A model generated the notes under the pieces. That model was not told the DNA's origin and made no database searches. It saw only the letters and a program-made list of their open reading frames with translations. From the NCBI RefSeq assembly GCF_025558485.1, contig NZ_CP102930.1:2728001-2792000 (forward strand): 64,000 nt of DNA. The letters run 5' to 3'. The DNA comes from Bdellovibrio bacteriovorus (GTDB lineage Bacteria > Bdellovibrionota > Bdellovibrionia > Bdellovibrionales > Bdellovibrionaceae). A program made the translations under genes and the position numbers. The first letter of the stretch is position 1, and the number at the start of each line of letters is the position of its first letter. Positions 57,038-64,000 of this stretch are shown piece after piece.

Positions 57038-57979
57038 ATGAAAAAGTCAGTTGTTATTGTGGAAATGGGATTAAGAGATGGTTTGCAGAACGAAAAAACT
57101 GTTCTGGATGCCGATACTCGGGCGGAATTCGCAAGACGATTGATTGTGGCGGGAACAAAGCGTGTTGAAATCGGCGCGTTTGTTTCCCCGACCTGGGTTC
57201 CGCAGATGGCGGGGACAGCGGAAGTTGTGCAAAAGGCCTTTGCGCTGGTGAAGTCCGGGGCAGTTCCCAAGAAAACAGAATTCTCTGTTTTGGTTCCCAA
57301 CGAGCGTGGCATGATGGATGCCATCGCCAGTGGAGTGAAAGAAGTCGCCATCTTCGCGGCTTGTTCAGAATCTTTCTCTTTAAAAAATATCAACTGTTCG
57401 ATTGATGAAAGCTTCAAACGTTTTGAGCCGGTGATGGCTTTGGCGAAAAAGCACAAAATCAAAGTTCGCGGTTATCTGTCCACATGCTTTGGCTGTCCGT
57501 TTGAGGGCAAGGTTTCTGAGGCCAAAGTGGTAAAGCTTGCGCAACGTATGCACAAGCTGGGCGTTTATGAGCTTTCCATTGGCGACACCATTGGTGTGGC
57601 TGATGTGGGGCAGGTGGAATCACTTTTCCGCAAGTTGAAAAAAGTCGTCCCGGCGAAAAAACTGGCAGGTCATTTCCATGACACTCGCGGGCAGGCTTTG
57701 GCGAATATTCTTGCCGCGTTCAAGGTGGGCATCACAGTTTTTGACACCAGTCTGGGCGGTTTGGGCGGATGCCCCTATGCTCCGGGCGCCACGGGTAATG
57801 TGGCGACAGAAGATGTCGTGTACATGTTCCATGGTATGGGCGTGAAGACGGGTTTGAATCTGGATAAGCTGATAGAGATCAATCCGTGGATGGCCGAAAA
57901 AATTCAGCATCCGCTTCCTTCGAAGGTGGGGAAAGTTGGCAAGTTAAAGCCGCTGGGAAAAGTTCAAGCCAAGGTTTAA
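57038..57979 (+). CDS. liuE: Hydroxymethylglutaryl-CoA lyase
   Basis: A 313-residue TIM-barrel enzyme cleaving HMG-CoA to acetyl-CoA and acetoacetate, the last step of leucine degradation. EMGLRDGLQNE, the metal ligand block GHFHDTRGQALAN and the catalytic-cysteine loop GLGGCPYAPGATGNVATED are diagnostic. It closes the operon and its stop codon is inside the terminator stem. Confidence 0.95.
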   Translation: MKKSVVIVEMGLRDGLQNEKTVLDADTRAEFARRLIVAGTKRVEIGAFVSPTWVPQMAGTAEVVQKAFALVKSGAVPKKTEFSVLVPNERGMMDAIASGVKEVAIFAACSESFSLKNINCSIDESFKRFEPVMALAKKHKIKVRGYLSTCFGCPFEGKVSEAKVVKLAQRMHKLGVYELSIGDTIGVADVGQVESLFRKLKKVVPAKKLAGHFHDTRGQALANILAAFKVGITVFDTSLGGLGGCPYAPGATGNVATEDVVYMFHGMGVKTGLNLDKLIEINPWMAEKIQHPLPSKVGKVGKLKPLGKVQAKV

Positions 57980-57994
57980 AACCCTGGCTTTTTT
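57968..57994 (+). terminator. Terminator of the liu operon
   Basis: GCCAAGGTTT pairs with AACCCTGGC with one mismatch, followed by six T. The HMG-CoA lyase stop codon sits in the loop side of the stem. Confidence 0.8.
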
Positions 57995-57995
57995 C

Positions 57996-58565
57996 TTAGT
58001 AGCCCACTCCGAAAGACAGAGTGTGCTGGAATTCATTCTTGGACATGTCAGAGTAGTCCTTAAACACCATGGTCGTTCCGGCATTCAAAGAAAACACCCC
58101 CAAACGAATACCCAGATTGATACCTGCATAGGGATCATACTTCAGATCTTTATCCTTGGTGGTGACCACGCCACCGGAAGTTGTTTCCTCTTTTCCCTGG
58201 GTGGCCTGGGCGCCTAAGCGACCGGTTGAAAAGAAGTAATTGTTAAAGCGATAAGTGGAACGAATGCCCAGTTTGTATTTGTCGTCCTGATGATAGATTT
58301 TTTCCGGCGCAGTGGAATAGGTTTCAGTGTCCGAGGCGCGTGTGTATTCTGCTTCGGCAGAAAGAATATCCTGTCCCGCTGTCAGGCGCAGACCGTACAT
58401 GGTGCGGGTGGCAAGATGGCCTTTAGGATAAGAGCGATAAACTGTCTCATAGCCGTATAGAGGCTCTACGGAATATCCTGACCCCTTTGCCAGCGTGAAA
58501 GAACGGGCTGTGGCTATGCTGGATGCCAACAGAATTGTCAGAGAGATAAAGATTGAGCTGCGCAT
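57996..58565 (-). CDS. Outer-membrane beta-barrel protein
   Basis: A 189-residue exported protein: signal peptide SSIFISLTILLASSIATA, then alternating strands with repeated aromatic ends (YGYETVYRSY, YGLRLTAGQD, NLGIRLGVF) and a terminal FGVGY typical of barrel assembly signals. AGGAG precedes ATG 58565. Function unknown; paralogue-like to the next gene only in general architecture. Confidence 0.75.
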   Translation of the reverse strand: MRSSIFISLTILLASSIATARSFTLAKGSGYSVEPLYGYETVYRSYPKGHLATRTMYGLRLTAGQDILSAEAEYTRASDTETYSTAPEKIYHQDDKYKLGIRSTYRFNNYFFSTGRLGAQATQGKEETTSGGVVTTKDKDLKYDPYAGINLGIRLGVFSLNAGTTMVFKDYSDMSKNEFQHTLSFGVGY

Positions 58566-58623
58566 AGAAACTCCTATTGTATCCTTATCGGACAACGTAT
58601 TCCCGGAGTTGACAGCCCAAGGT

Positions 58624-59241
58624 CTAGAAGAACAGTTTCAGATTTAGCAGTGCCGAGCTGATCATCCCCTTGCTGGTTTCTTTGGAGGAAGCCGTACTGA
58701 CATTGAGTTCCGTGCCAGCGGATCTGCCGATGTATTCAATGGCAAAATTATCTGTAAAGAACCAACCCAGCCCCAGAAGTGCGCCGATGCCATTTTTGAC
58801 CTCTAAAGACTGGGCCCCCATGGCGGTGGTGAACTTGGTTATTCCATAGGTTATTGCAATAGGAATATAGAAGGATTCCCAGCGATAGTGAGCCCCCACG
58901 TACAGGAAATGCGTTTGATATTTGGAGGCATCTGAAGAAACCGGAACAGAGGTTCCGTTGATAGTGGCTTTGCTGACAGAACGTTCGGCGCCATAGTGGA
59001 ATCCGGAGATCACACCCCAGGCGTGTGGGCTGGTATCCCAGAGATTAATACCGAGTTCGACAGCGCTTTGGTATTCCAGATCATAATTTGCAGAATAAGG
59101 CATTCCGCCGCTGACACCTGTTCCGGAAAGCTTAACCAGATAGTTTGGGCTGTACCCAATTTGCAGTCCCACGCGCCAGTCAGCCATCACAGGTGAAGCG
59201 CATGCCATCGCCAGCAGAATAAAAGCAATAAATCTCACCAT
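58624..59241 (-). CDS. Outer-membrane beta-barrel protein
   Basis: A 205-residue protein with signal peptide (CASPVMA-DW) and eight-or-so predicted strands (WRVGLQIGYSPNYLVKLSG, FLYVGAHYRWE, GALLGLGWFF), ending LLNLKLFF, an aromatic C-terminus recognised by the BAM machinery. AAGGAGG precedes the ATG. Substrate or role unknown. Confidence 0.75.
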   Translation of the reverse strand: MVRFIAFILLAMACASPVMADWRVGLQIGYSPNYLVKLSGTGVSGGMPYSANYDLEYQSAVELGINLWDTSPHAWGVISGFHYGAERSVSKATINGTSVPVSSDASKYQTHFLYVGAHYRWESFYIPIAITYGITKFTTAMGAQSLEVKNGIGALLGLGWFFTDNFAIEYIGRSAGTELNVSTASSKETSKGMISSALLNLKLFF

Positions 59242-59301
59242 CGTCCTCCTTGGGAAAGAATAAGGACGTCGGGGGATTTTTGTAAACTATAAACTATTTA
59301 T

Positions 59302-60102
59302 CTATTCCAAGGTATTGAGCTTTGCGGGTGTGCCCCCGCACGGCATCAGTTGAATGGAGAGCTGATAAACGGCGCTTTTATCGCCTTTGCCTTTGAACCT
59401 TTTTGCGAAGCCTTTTTTCATTTTGTCGATATACTCAATGGCTTCCGGCACCAGGCTTGGATCAAACACGGTGAACATCATGCTGAAATCAGAAGTGTCC
59501 TTGGCTTTGTTGCTTTCCAGAACTTGCACAGCGTTTTTTAATGCTTCCGTTTTACTGGTGTGAATACTTTCTGCCAGACGGGAGCGATCTGTGAAATAGA
59601 ACTGAGCGGTGTTGCGCAGGCGTTCCTGATGTTCCTGAACGATGCCTAACCTTTTCAGGCGATCCACAGCTTCCTGAGCTTCGGTGAAAGAGATTCCAAA
59701 GTAATCTGCAATGCTTTGCACGCTTCCATCATAGTGAGCTGAATCAAAGAAGGTGACCATGGCCAGATGGTACCACTTTTTAAAGAACATTAGTTCATCT
59801 TCAGGAATACGCTGAGAAAGGATTTCCTGCGGTAGGGTCTTTGTGGCCGGGTAGAAGTCCTTGAACGCCTCAAGACAATCCCAGGCTTTGGCATCCTGAG
59901 GGGCAATCTCTGTAAGAACTTTTTTTACGGTGGATTTATTCATAACCCTTTTGCCGTGCAGCGCCTGGGACAGGGTGGACGCGCTGACGCCGACCTTCTT
60001 GGCGAAGGATCTTAACGAAAATTGCGGATTGCGGGTTTGAATATCGGCCAGATGGCTTTTAATCAGAGATAGGACGTACTGGTTGGCTTCCAAAAGTTCC
60101 AT
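59302..60102 (-). CDS. TIGR02147-family regulator
   Basis: A 266-residue protein with an N-terminal helix-turn-helix (FSLRSFAKKVGVSASTLSQALHGKRVMNK) and the long C-terminal region with FFKKWYHLAMV and DRSRLAESIHTSKTEAL, fitting the TIGR02147/DUF4423 family, which is expanded in Fibrobacter and Bdellovibrio. Targets unknown. It is divergent from a secreted protein gene at 60280. Confidence 0.82.
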   Translation of the reverse strand: MELLEANQYVLSLIKSHLADIQTRNPQFSLRSFAKKVGVSASTLSQALHGKRVMNKSTVKKVLTEIAPQDAKAWDCLEAFKDFYPATKTLPQEILSQRIPEDELMFFKKWYHLAMVTFFDSAHYDGSVQSIADYFGISFTEAQEAVDRLKRLGIVQEHQERLRNTAQFYFTDRSRLAESIHTSKTEALKNAVQVLESNKAKDTSDFSMMFTVFDPSLVPEAIEYIDKMKKGFAKRFKGKGDKSAVYQLSIQLMPCGGTPAKLNTLE

Positions 60103-60279
60103 ATAGCAACAACTTTAAGGTGGGAAAAGGGATCTTTGAAGTCTTTAGTGGCGAGCCACAGGAAAACTGGACAGGGCGCGGTGTTTCCCTCGAAACGGGG
60201 GAGTAAAAATTTTGGATTTTTCTTGCCCGATCTGCCCTGATTTGGTGTAGAAGAAGCCAATCAAAATTTCGGAGGGTTT

Positions 60280-60897
60280 ATGTTTAAAGTTTCTGCGAGT
60301 TTATTCCTGTCTCTTGTTTTGTCTGCAGGTTGGGCTTTTGCTGACGCAGTTGAAACACGCAAAGTTTTCGATGGCATGTCTGTACACTGCCAAGCCAATC
60401 AAGATTTGAACAATAAAGGTTTCTTCCTTGATGGTGTTCAGGCTCAGGATCTTGGCGACGGCATGACTCGTATTTTCATGAGCCCTAACTTTGTGAAATG
60501 CACGAATCAAGGTTGGCAGAGCATTTCTTCCGAACAATTCCTGAACTACACGGTGGTTGGTTTGGATGACAAAGTTTATTCTGTTCAAGGGACTGCTCCG
60601 GAAGTTCTGCTGGTGGATACCAACTGGCAAACATATCGTTTGATGCCACTGGATAAGAACGTGGCTATTGACGTACGTTCTGTGGATTTCATGACCTCAC
60701 AACAACAGGAGCAACTGAAGCGCGATGGCCGTTTGGTTCTGCAACTGGATGTGTCTTTAAGAAGTCATGTTATGTATTCCACTGAGGGTGGAGAATCCAC
60801 CAGCATGGGTTATCGTACAACAGGTGCATTCCGTTTGTATCTGCATCTGGAAATGGGACAGGATGGTTTGACAGTCACTTCTGTTGAAGCCCGTTAA
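60280..60897 (+). CDS. Exported protein of unknown function
   Basis: A 205-residue protein with signal peptide ending WAFA-DA. The mature part has two cysteines (VHCQAN and VKCTNQ) and strand-rich composition. CGGAGG precedes ATG 60280. No family recognised. A strong terminator follows. Confidence 0.75.
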   Translation: MFKVSASLFLSLVLSAGWAFADAVETRKVFDGMSVHCQANQDLNNKGFFLDGVQAQDLGDGMTRIFMSPNFVKCTNQGWQSISSEQFLNYTVVGLDDKVYSVQGTAPEVLLVDTNWQTYRLMPLDKNVAIDVRSVDFMTSQQQEQLKRDGRLVLQLDVSLRSHVMYSTEGGESTSMGYRTTGAFRLYLHLEMGQDGLTVTSVEAR

Positions 60898-60918
60898 GTT
60901 CTGAATTTTTTCTTGAAT

Positions 60919-60947
60919 GAAAAGGCACCCATCGGGTGCCTTTTTTA
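60919..60947. terminator. Bidirectional terminator
   Basis: AAAAGGCACCC pairs with GGGTGCCTTTT over ATC with T-run; shared with the convergent transglycosylase gene. Confidence 0.9.
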
Positions 60948-62573
60948 TTTGTCTCTTCGGGCAGAGACCTGACCGGCGATTTCAGTTGGCAGAACCAGCT
61001 CTGGATAAAGCTTCGAGTACCAGTACTGATTTCTTAAAATCCCGGCGACATATTCACGGGTTTCATCAAACGGAATCAGATCCACAAATAAAAGGGGATT
61101 ATCCACCGGATAGCGTTTCATCCACTTTCTGACATTTCCAGAACCGGCATTGTAGGACGCCAGTGCCTTCATGTGATCATTCTTATACTCTTTCACCAAG
61201 GCAGCAAAATAACGTGCCCCCAGTTGGATGTTTGTGGCCGGGTCCAAAAGCTCTTTATCTGAAACCGGACGACGGCGCAGATCGCTTGCTGTGCCTGGCA
61301 TTAACTGCATCAGTCCTGCAGCCCCCACGGGGCTCTTGGTATTGGGATTGAAAGAACTTTCCTGTCTCATCAGGGAAATCAGCAGGAATGGGTCCTGATC
61401 GCGGTGATGTTTCATCACCAGATCTGAAAATGCCAGCGGGTAATAATAAGAAAGATTCTTCAGGGTTTTATATTCTGGATGTCTTTGGAACAGACGACTT
61501 AGCACCATGAAGCGCTGATGATTCATGTCTTCAAACTTCGCCAGAAGGGTTGCCACATAAAGCTGAAACCCTGGTTCAGCATCTGCCAGCTCTGCATAGT
61601 CGATAAATTCCAGTGTTCTTTTCGCCAGCACATCCTTTTGTTGTTCAAGGAAGTGTTCAACCAGTTGAATGGCGCCATTTAAATCTTCAAAAGAACTTCG
61701 TGTTTGTATGCGTTGATCGCGAAGCTCGGAAACCTTCTGATAAGGTCCGTCCTCCATCGTCGCATAGTCGGTCAGAATATGATAGCTCAGCGGGAAATTG
61801 GTAAAGTGGTCTTCCATTGCGCCTTCAGAAACATCATTCCCCTGTTCGCGCTCACTGTGATTGATCCAGAACTGAGCGCGCGAAGTCAGCGAGACATCCT
61901 TGGAAACATCAGAAAGTTTTCTTAGGAAACGGGTCGCGGCTTCCGGTTGATTTTGCCAGACTTCCAGCAATCCTCCACGATACAGGCCAAGCTCGCTGAT
62001 TTCCTGATCGGAACCGCAGTCCATCGCTCGGGAATAAAGTGCGCGGGTTTCATTCAGGACTTTCTGGTTTGGAAGCTTTTCCTCCAGCTTGAAGGCCAGA
62101 GCGGCAATCACATGGGGTGACACGCAGACAGATTTTTTGGTGATTTGTTCGGAAAGCTGCTGGCGTTCTTTCGGGCTAAGGCGCGCGATGGCTCTGATGC
62201 CTTCTGTGGCGCTGGTGTTGGTGATTTTATTCCATTTTTTCTGGCGAACCAGCTTTGAAATATCCGCGGCCTTCAGGCGCAGGTCTTTATTCTTCGCAGA
62301 AGCACTTTTGTCTTTATAGAAGCTCTTGCACAGCACTTCATTGCGTTCGATATGGCAGCCTTTATAGCGGGCAGCAAAGAAATTATGCTTTTCACTGAGT
62401 TGAATAAACAACTCGGCGGCCTCTTTATGCTCCAGAGAAACCGGGGAAGGGCTGGCCTGTACATTTTGTAGCATGTGACCAAAACCGGCATCGAAATAGC
62501 AGCCCGCCACCGCCCCGATCAGGGCAAGGAAGCTTGAAATCACTAATAAAGTTGAGAACCGGTTTTTTTTCAT
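60945..62573 (-). CDS. Soluble-lytic-transglycosylase-like lipoprotein
   Basis: A 542-residue Slt-type enzyme cutting peptidoglycan glycan strands with 1,6-anhydro ends. An N-terminal signal with VAGC suggests lipidation at about Cys25. A helical U-shaped domain (~50-380) precedes the SLT domain: LLISLMRQESSFNPNTKS with catalytic E405, GAAGLMQLMPGTA and ALASYNAGSGNVRKW. In a predator it may act on its own wall or prey wall. ATG 62573 is chosen over codon 62585. Confidence 0.9.
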   Translation of the reverse strand: MKKNRFSTLLVISSFLALIGAVAGCYFDAGFGHMLQNVQASPSPVSLEHKEAAELFIQLSEKHNFFAARYKGCHIERNEVLCKSFYKDKSASAKNKDLRLKAADISKLVRQKKWNKITNTSATEGIRAIARLSPKERQQLSEQITKKSVCVSPHVIAALAFKLEEKLPNQKVLNETRALYSRAMDCGSDQEISELGLYRGGLLEVWQNQPEAATRFLRKLSDVSKDVSLTSRAQFWINHSEREQGNDVSEGAMEDHFTNFPLSYHILTDYATMEDGPYQKVSELRDQRIQTRSSFEDLNGAIQLVEHFLEQQKDVLAKRTLEFIDYAELADAEPGFQLYVATLLAKFEDMNHQRFMVLSRLFQRHPEYKTLKNLSYYYPLAFSDLVMKHHRDQDPFLLISLMRQESSFNPNTKSPVGAAGLMQLMPGTASDLRRRPVSDKELLDPATNIQLGARYFAALVKEYKNDHMKALASYNAGSGNVRKWMKRYPVDNPLLFVDLIPFDETREYVAGILRNQYWYSKLYPELVLPTEIAGQVSARRDK

Positions 62574-62680
62574 ATCTCTTGCCAAGGGGTAATTGCACTA
62601 AGCGTACCCTTTGAGGCCTAAGCAAAAGAAAATGAACGTTTGTTTAAGTGTGGAGGAAATGTCTCAGTATGAGACTCAGC

Positions 62681-63832
62681 TTACGAGCCCTGACAGGACT
62701 TCACTTTGGATGGTGTGAAATTATAGATCATGGTGCCGCCATCCTTCAGGACGCCTTTTTTCAGCTGATCCAGATACGGGGGCGCAGCACCCAGTGTGGT
62801 TCTGCCACGAGATCTGGTGTCCAGAGTTCCAGCAACTCCCAGACAGCCTTGTGTCGGTGTATAAGGGTCCCAGCCATGCAGCAAAACGCCGCGACTGTGA
62901 ATGTCCTGATTTTCAGGTTCCAGCCCCACAAGCTCGATGCCATCGCGGATGTTGCCACCCCGCGGAGGATTGTAGGCCTTTGTCATGATGGCTCCATTGG
63001 GAGTTTTCAAGGATCCTTTGCCGTTACCGAAGCCGCCTTCACCACGGGAAACCCATAGAGGATTTTTATCCAGTACTGAAGCCACAGAGCCGTCGGCATT
63101 CAGAATCCACATCTTTCCCATGACGCCACCGTTGGAGAAGTCGTTGAAGATAAAGACGTCGTTTTTAACTTTGTCTTTGTTCTTCTTTAAAGCCTCCAAC
63201 GCTTGCTTCAGACCGCAGTTTAAAGTCTTGTCGTTTTGCAGAGCTGTGGGGAAGTTTTTCTCATCACAGTTTTCTGCATTTTTTGGATTGAGCATTTTAT
63301 TTGTTTTCTCAATCTTTTCAGTCATGGCATCGGCCATGGCGACGGACTCGTTGACCTCGACTCCTTTGCTGACAGGAGGCGTGGACTTTTGCGAGCCAAG
63401 ACCGAACAGCCCCAGGAACCATTCAATCAGATTGAAGCTGCCGGTCTTGTAAGCGGGAACGTCCGTGTTCAGGGTGCAATTGGTGGTTGAGCCTGAACCG
63501 GAACAGGTTGCGGATTCGGTGGTAAGGTCTGCCTGTTGAACCACTAAACTTGAATTTTTCGCCAGAGCCTGAAGATCGGCGCTGTCCGAGGAATCATCGG
63601 TGCCTTTGATTTCAGTGACCTGATAAAGGCTGTTGTTTTCCACTTTCTTCAAAAAACCACTGCCACCTTCGTATTGAGGGCTGACGTAGCGGGTATTTTC
63701 ATTCACGGGCTTCAATGTGACGGAAGAATTTTTTGGAAGAGCGCCAATAGGCATAACGGCTTCTGTATCAGAAGCGGCACCACAAACCGAGTGGAGAGAG
63801 AATACCAATGCCCCAAGTAAAATGGATCTCAT
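62681..63832 (-). CDS. Exported L,D-transpeptidase-type murein enzyme
   Basis: A 383-residue exported protein with signal peptide (ALVFSLHSVCGA). Residues ~225-380 match murein L,D-transpeptidase catalytic family: LHGWDPYTPTQGCLGV contains the His and the nucleophilic Cys, and KTPNGAIMTKAYNPP precedes it. Residues ~30-130 are Ser/Thr-rich, low complexity. Bdellovibrio is known for many L,D-transpeptidases that modify prey wall; that role here is inferred. The start at ATG 63832 is uncertain; GTG/ATG alternatives lie 8 codons upstream. Confidence 0.82.
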   Translation of the reverse strand: MRSILLGALVFSLHSVCGAASDTEAVMPIGALPKNSSVTLKPVNENTRYVSPQYEGGSGFLKKVENNSLYQVTEIKGTDDSSDSADLQALAKNSSLVVQQADLTTESATCSGSGSTTNCTLNTDVPAYKTGSFNLIEWFLGLFGLGSQKSTPPVSKGVEVNESVAMADAMTEKIEKTNKMLNPKNAENCDEKNFPTALQNDKTLNCGLKQALEALKKNKDKVKNDVFIFNDFSNGGVMGKMWILNADGSVASVLDKNPLWVSRGEGGFGNGKGSLKTPNGAIMTKAYNPPRGGNIRDGIELVGLEPENQDIHSRGVLLHGWDPYTPTQGCLGVAGTLDTRSRGRTTLGAAPPYLDQLKKGVLKDGGTMIYNFTPSKVKSCQGS

Positions 63833-63914
63833 TGATTCAATGTAAATGAAAAACACTCTGATAAGTAAGACCAGTTTGTGTCAATTGACGTTTTGGTCCT
63901 GTTCCGGGAAGTTC

Positions 63915-63938
63915 GCAAGGGATGTGGGAACCCCTTGC
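63915..63938. repeat. Inverted repeat before the last partial gene
   Basis: GCAAGGG pairs with CCCCTTGC over a short loop; no T-run on either side. It may end transcription of the partial gene at the edge. Confidence 0.4.
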
Positions 63939-63951
63939 GCTGTTCTTAGGT

Positions 63952-64000
63952 CTAGAACCAGAACTCTGCACCGACAGAGGCGTTGAAGCCGTCTGCAAGG
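63952..64000 (-). CDS. C-terminal end of a probable outer-membrane protein, cut by window edge
   Basis: The minus strand reads LADGFNASVGAEFWF and a TAG stop. The terminal aromatic FWF fits an outer-membrane beta-strand. Only 15 residues are visible, so no family can be given. Confidence 0.55.
   Translation of the reverse strand, partial: LADGFNASVGAEFWF

Overview
The window reads as chromosome from a Bdellovibrio-like predatory bacterium (Bdellovibrionota). It has roughly 50% GC, tightly packed genes on both strands and many secreted or outer-membrane proteins. Lineage-typical families include a Bd3614-type nucleotide deaminase, a TIGR02147 regulator, a fused SpeD-SpeE polyamine enzyme, a stand-alone RlmK-type methyltransferase and a murein L,D-transpeptidase. 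The assignment rests on family recognition only, since no search was possible.

Layout. 1-8 kb: partial SelO, a MerC-like membrane protein, a Tat-exported high-potential iron-sulfur protein, FadD, a proline-rich lipoprotein with a Bcp peroxiredoxin, and HtpG. 8-10 kb: a threonyl-tRNA synthetase front half fused in frame to the back half of a chemotaxis receptor, behind a possible threonine-codon attenuator. 10-18 kb: MurJ, ribosomal protein S20, a PilZ protein, HolA and LptE, an aminotransferase/dehydrogenase pair, PurA, tRNA-Lys and tRNA-Glu. 18-20 kb: an AT-rich accessory insert next to tRNA-Glu with an uncharacterised two-gene operon (two-TM coiled-coil protein plus ASCH protein), abutting a truncated GreA-like gene. 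20-32 kb: Hsp20, an SDR protein, a TM2 protein, a GT-C glycosyltransferase, DoxX-like and DUF1772 membrane proteins, a UbiG-like methyltransferase, a B12-binding radical SAM protein, a secreted M28 aminopeptidase, a LysR regulator, HPF, a BON protein and a flavodoxin-fold reductase.

32-45 kb: outer-membrane protein, SodB, SpeD-SpeE, RlmK, the deaminase, a hybrid histidine kinase, RNase P RNA carrying a perfect 39-bp tandem duplication in its core, an RCC1-repeat lipoprotein whose 3' end runs into a ~60-nt piece of 23S rRNA, a 5'-truncated phospholipase D gene and PepF. 45-52 kb: a COG4586/4587/3694-type ABC exporter with a GST, secreted proteins, a GNAT protein and a TPMT-like methyltransferase. 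52-58 kb: a complete leucine/isovalerate (liu) degradation operon. 58-64 kb: outer-membrane barrels, the TIGR02147 regulator, a lytic transglycosylase and an L,D-transpeptidase.

Themes. One theme is envelope and predation chemistry: lytic transglycosylase, L,D-transpeptidase, MurJ, LptE, secreted peptidase and nuclease, and amino-acid and fatty-acid catabolism. The other is sequence rearrangement: the thrS/MCP fusion, the 23S fragment between two damaged genes, the rnpB duplication, the truncated GreA-like gene, a six-codon vestigial ORF and two kinds of long palindromic intergenic repeat. Several of these could be real deletions or insertions or assembly chimeras, and long reads across each junction would decide. 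No CRISPR array, prophage, integrase or insertion sequence was recognised.
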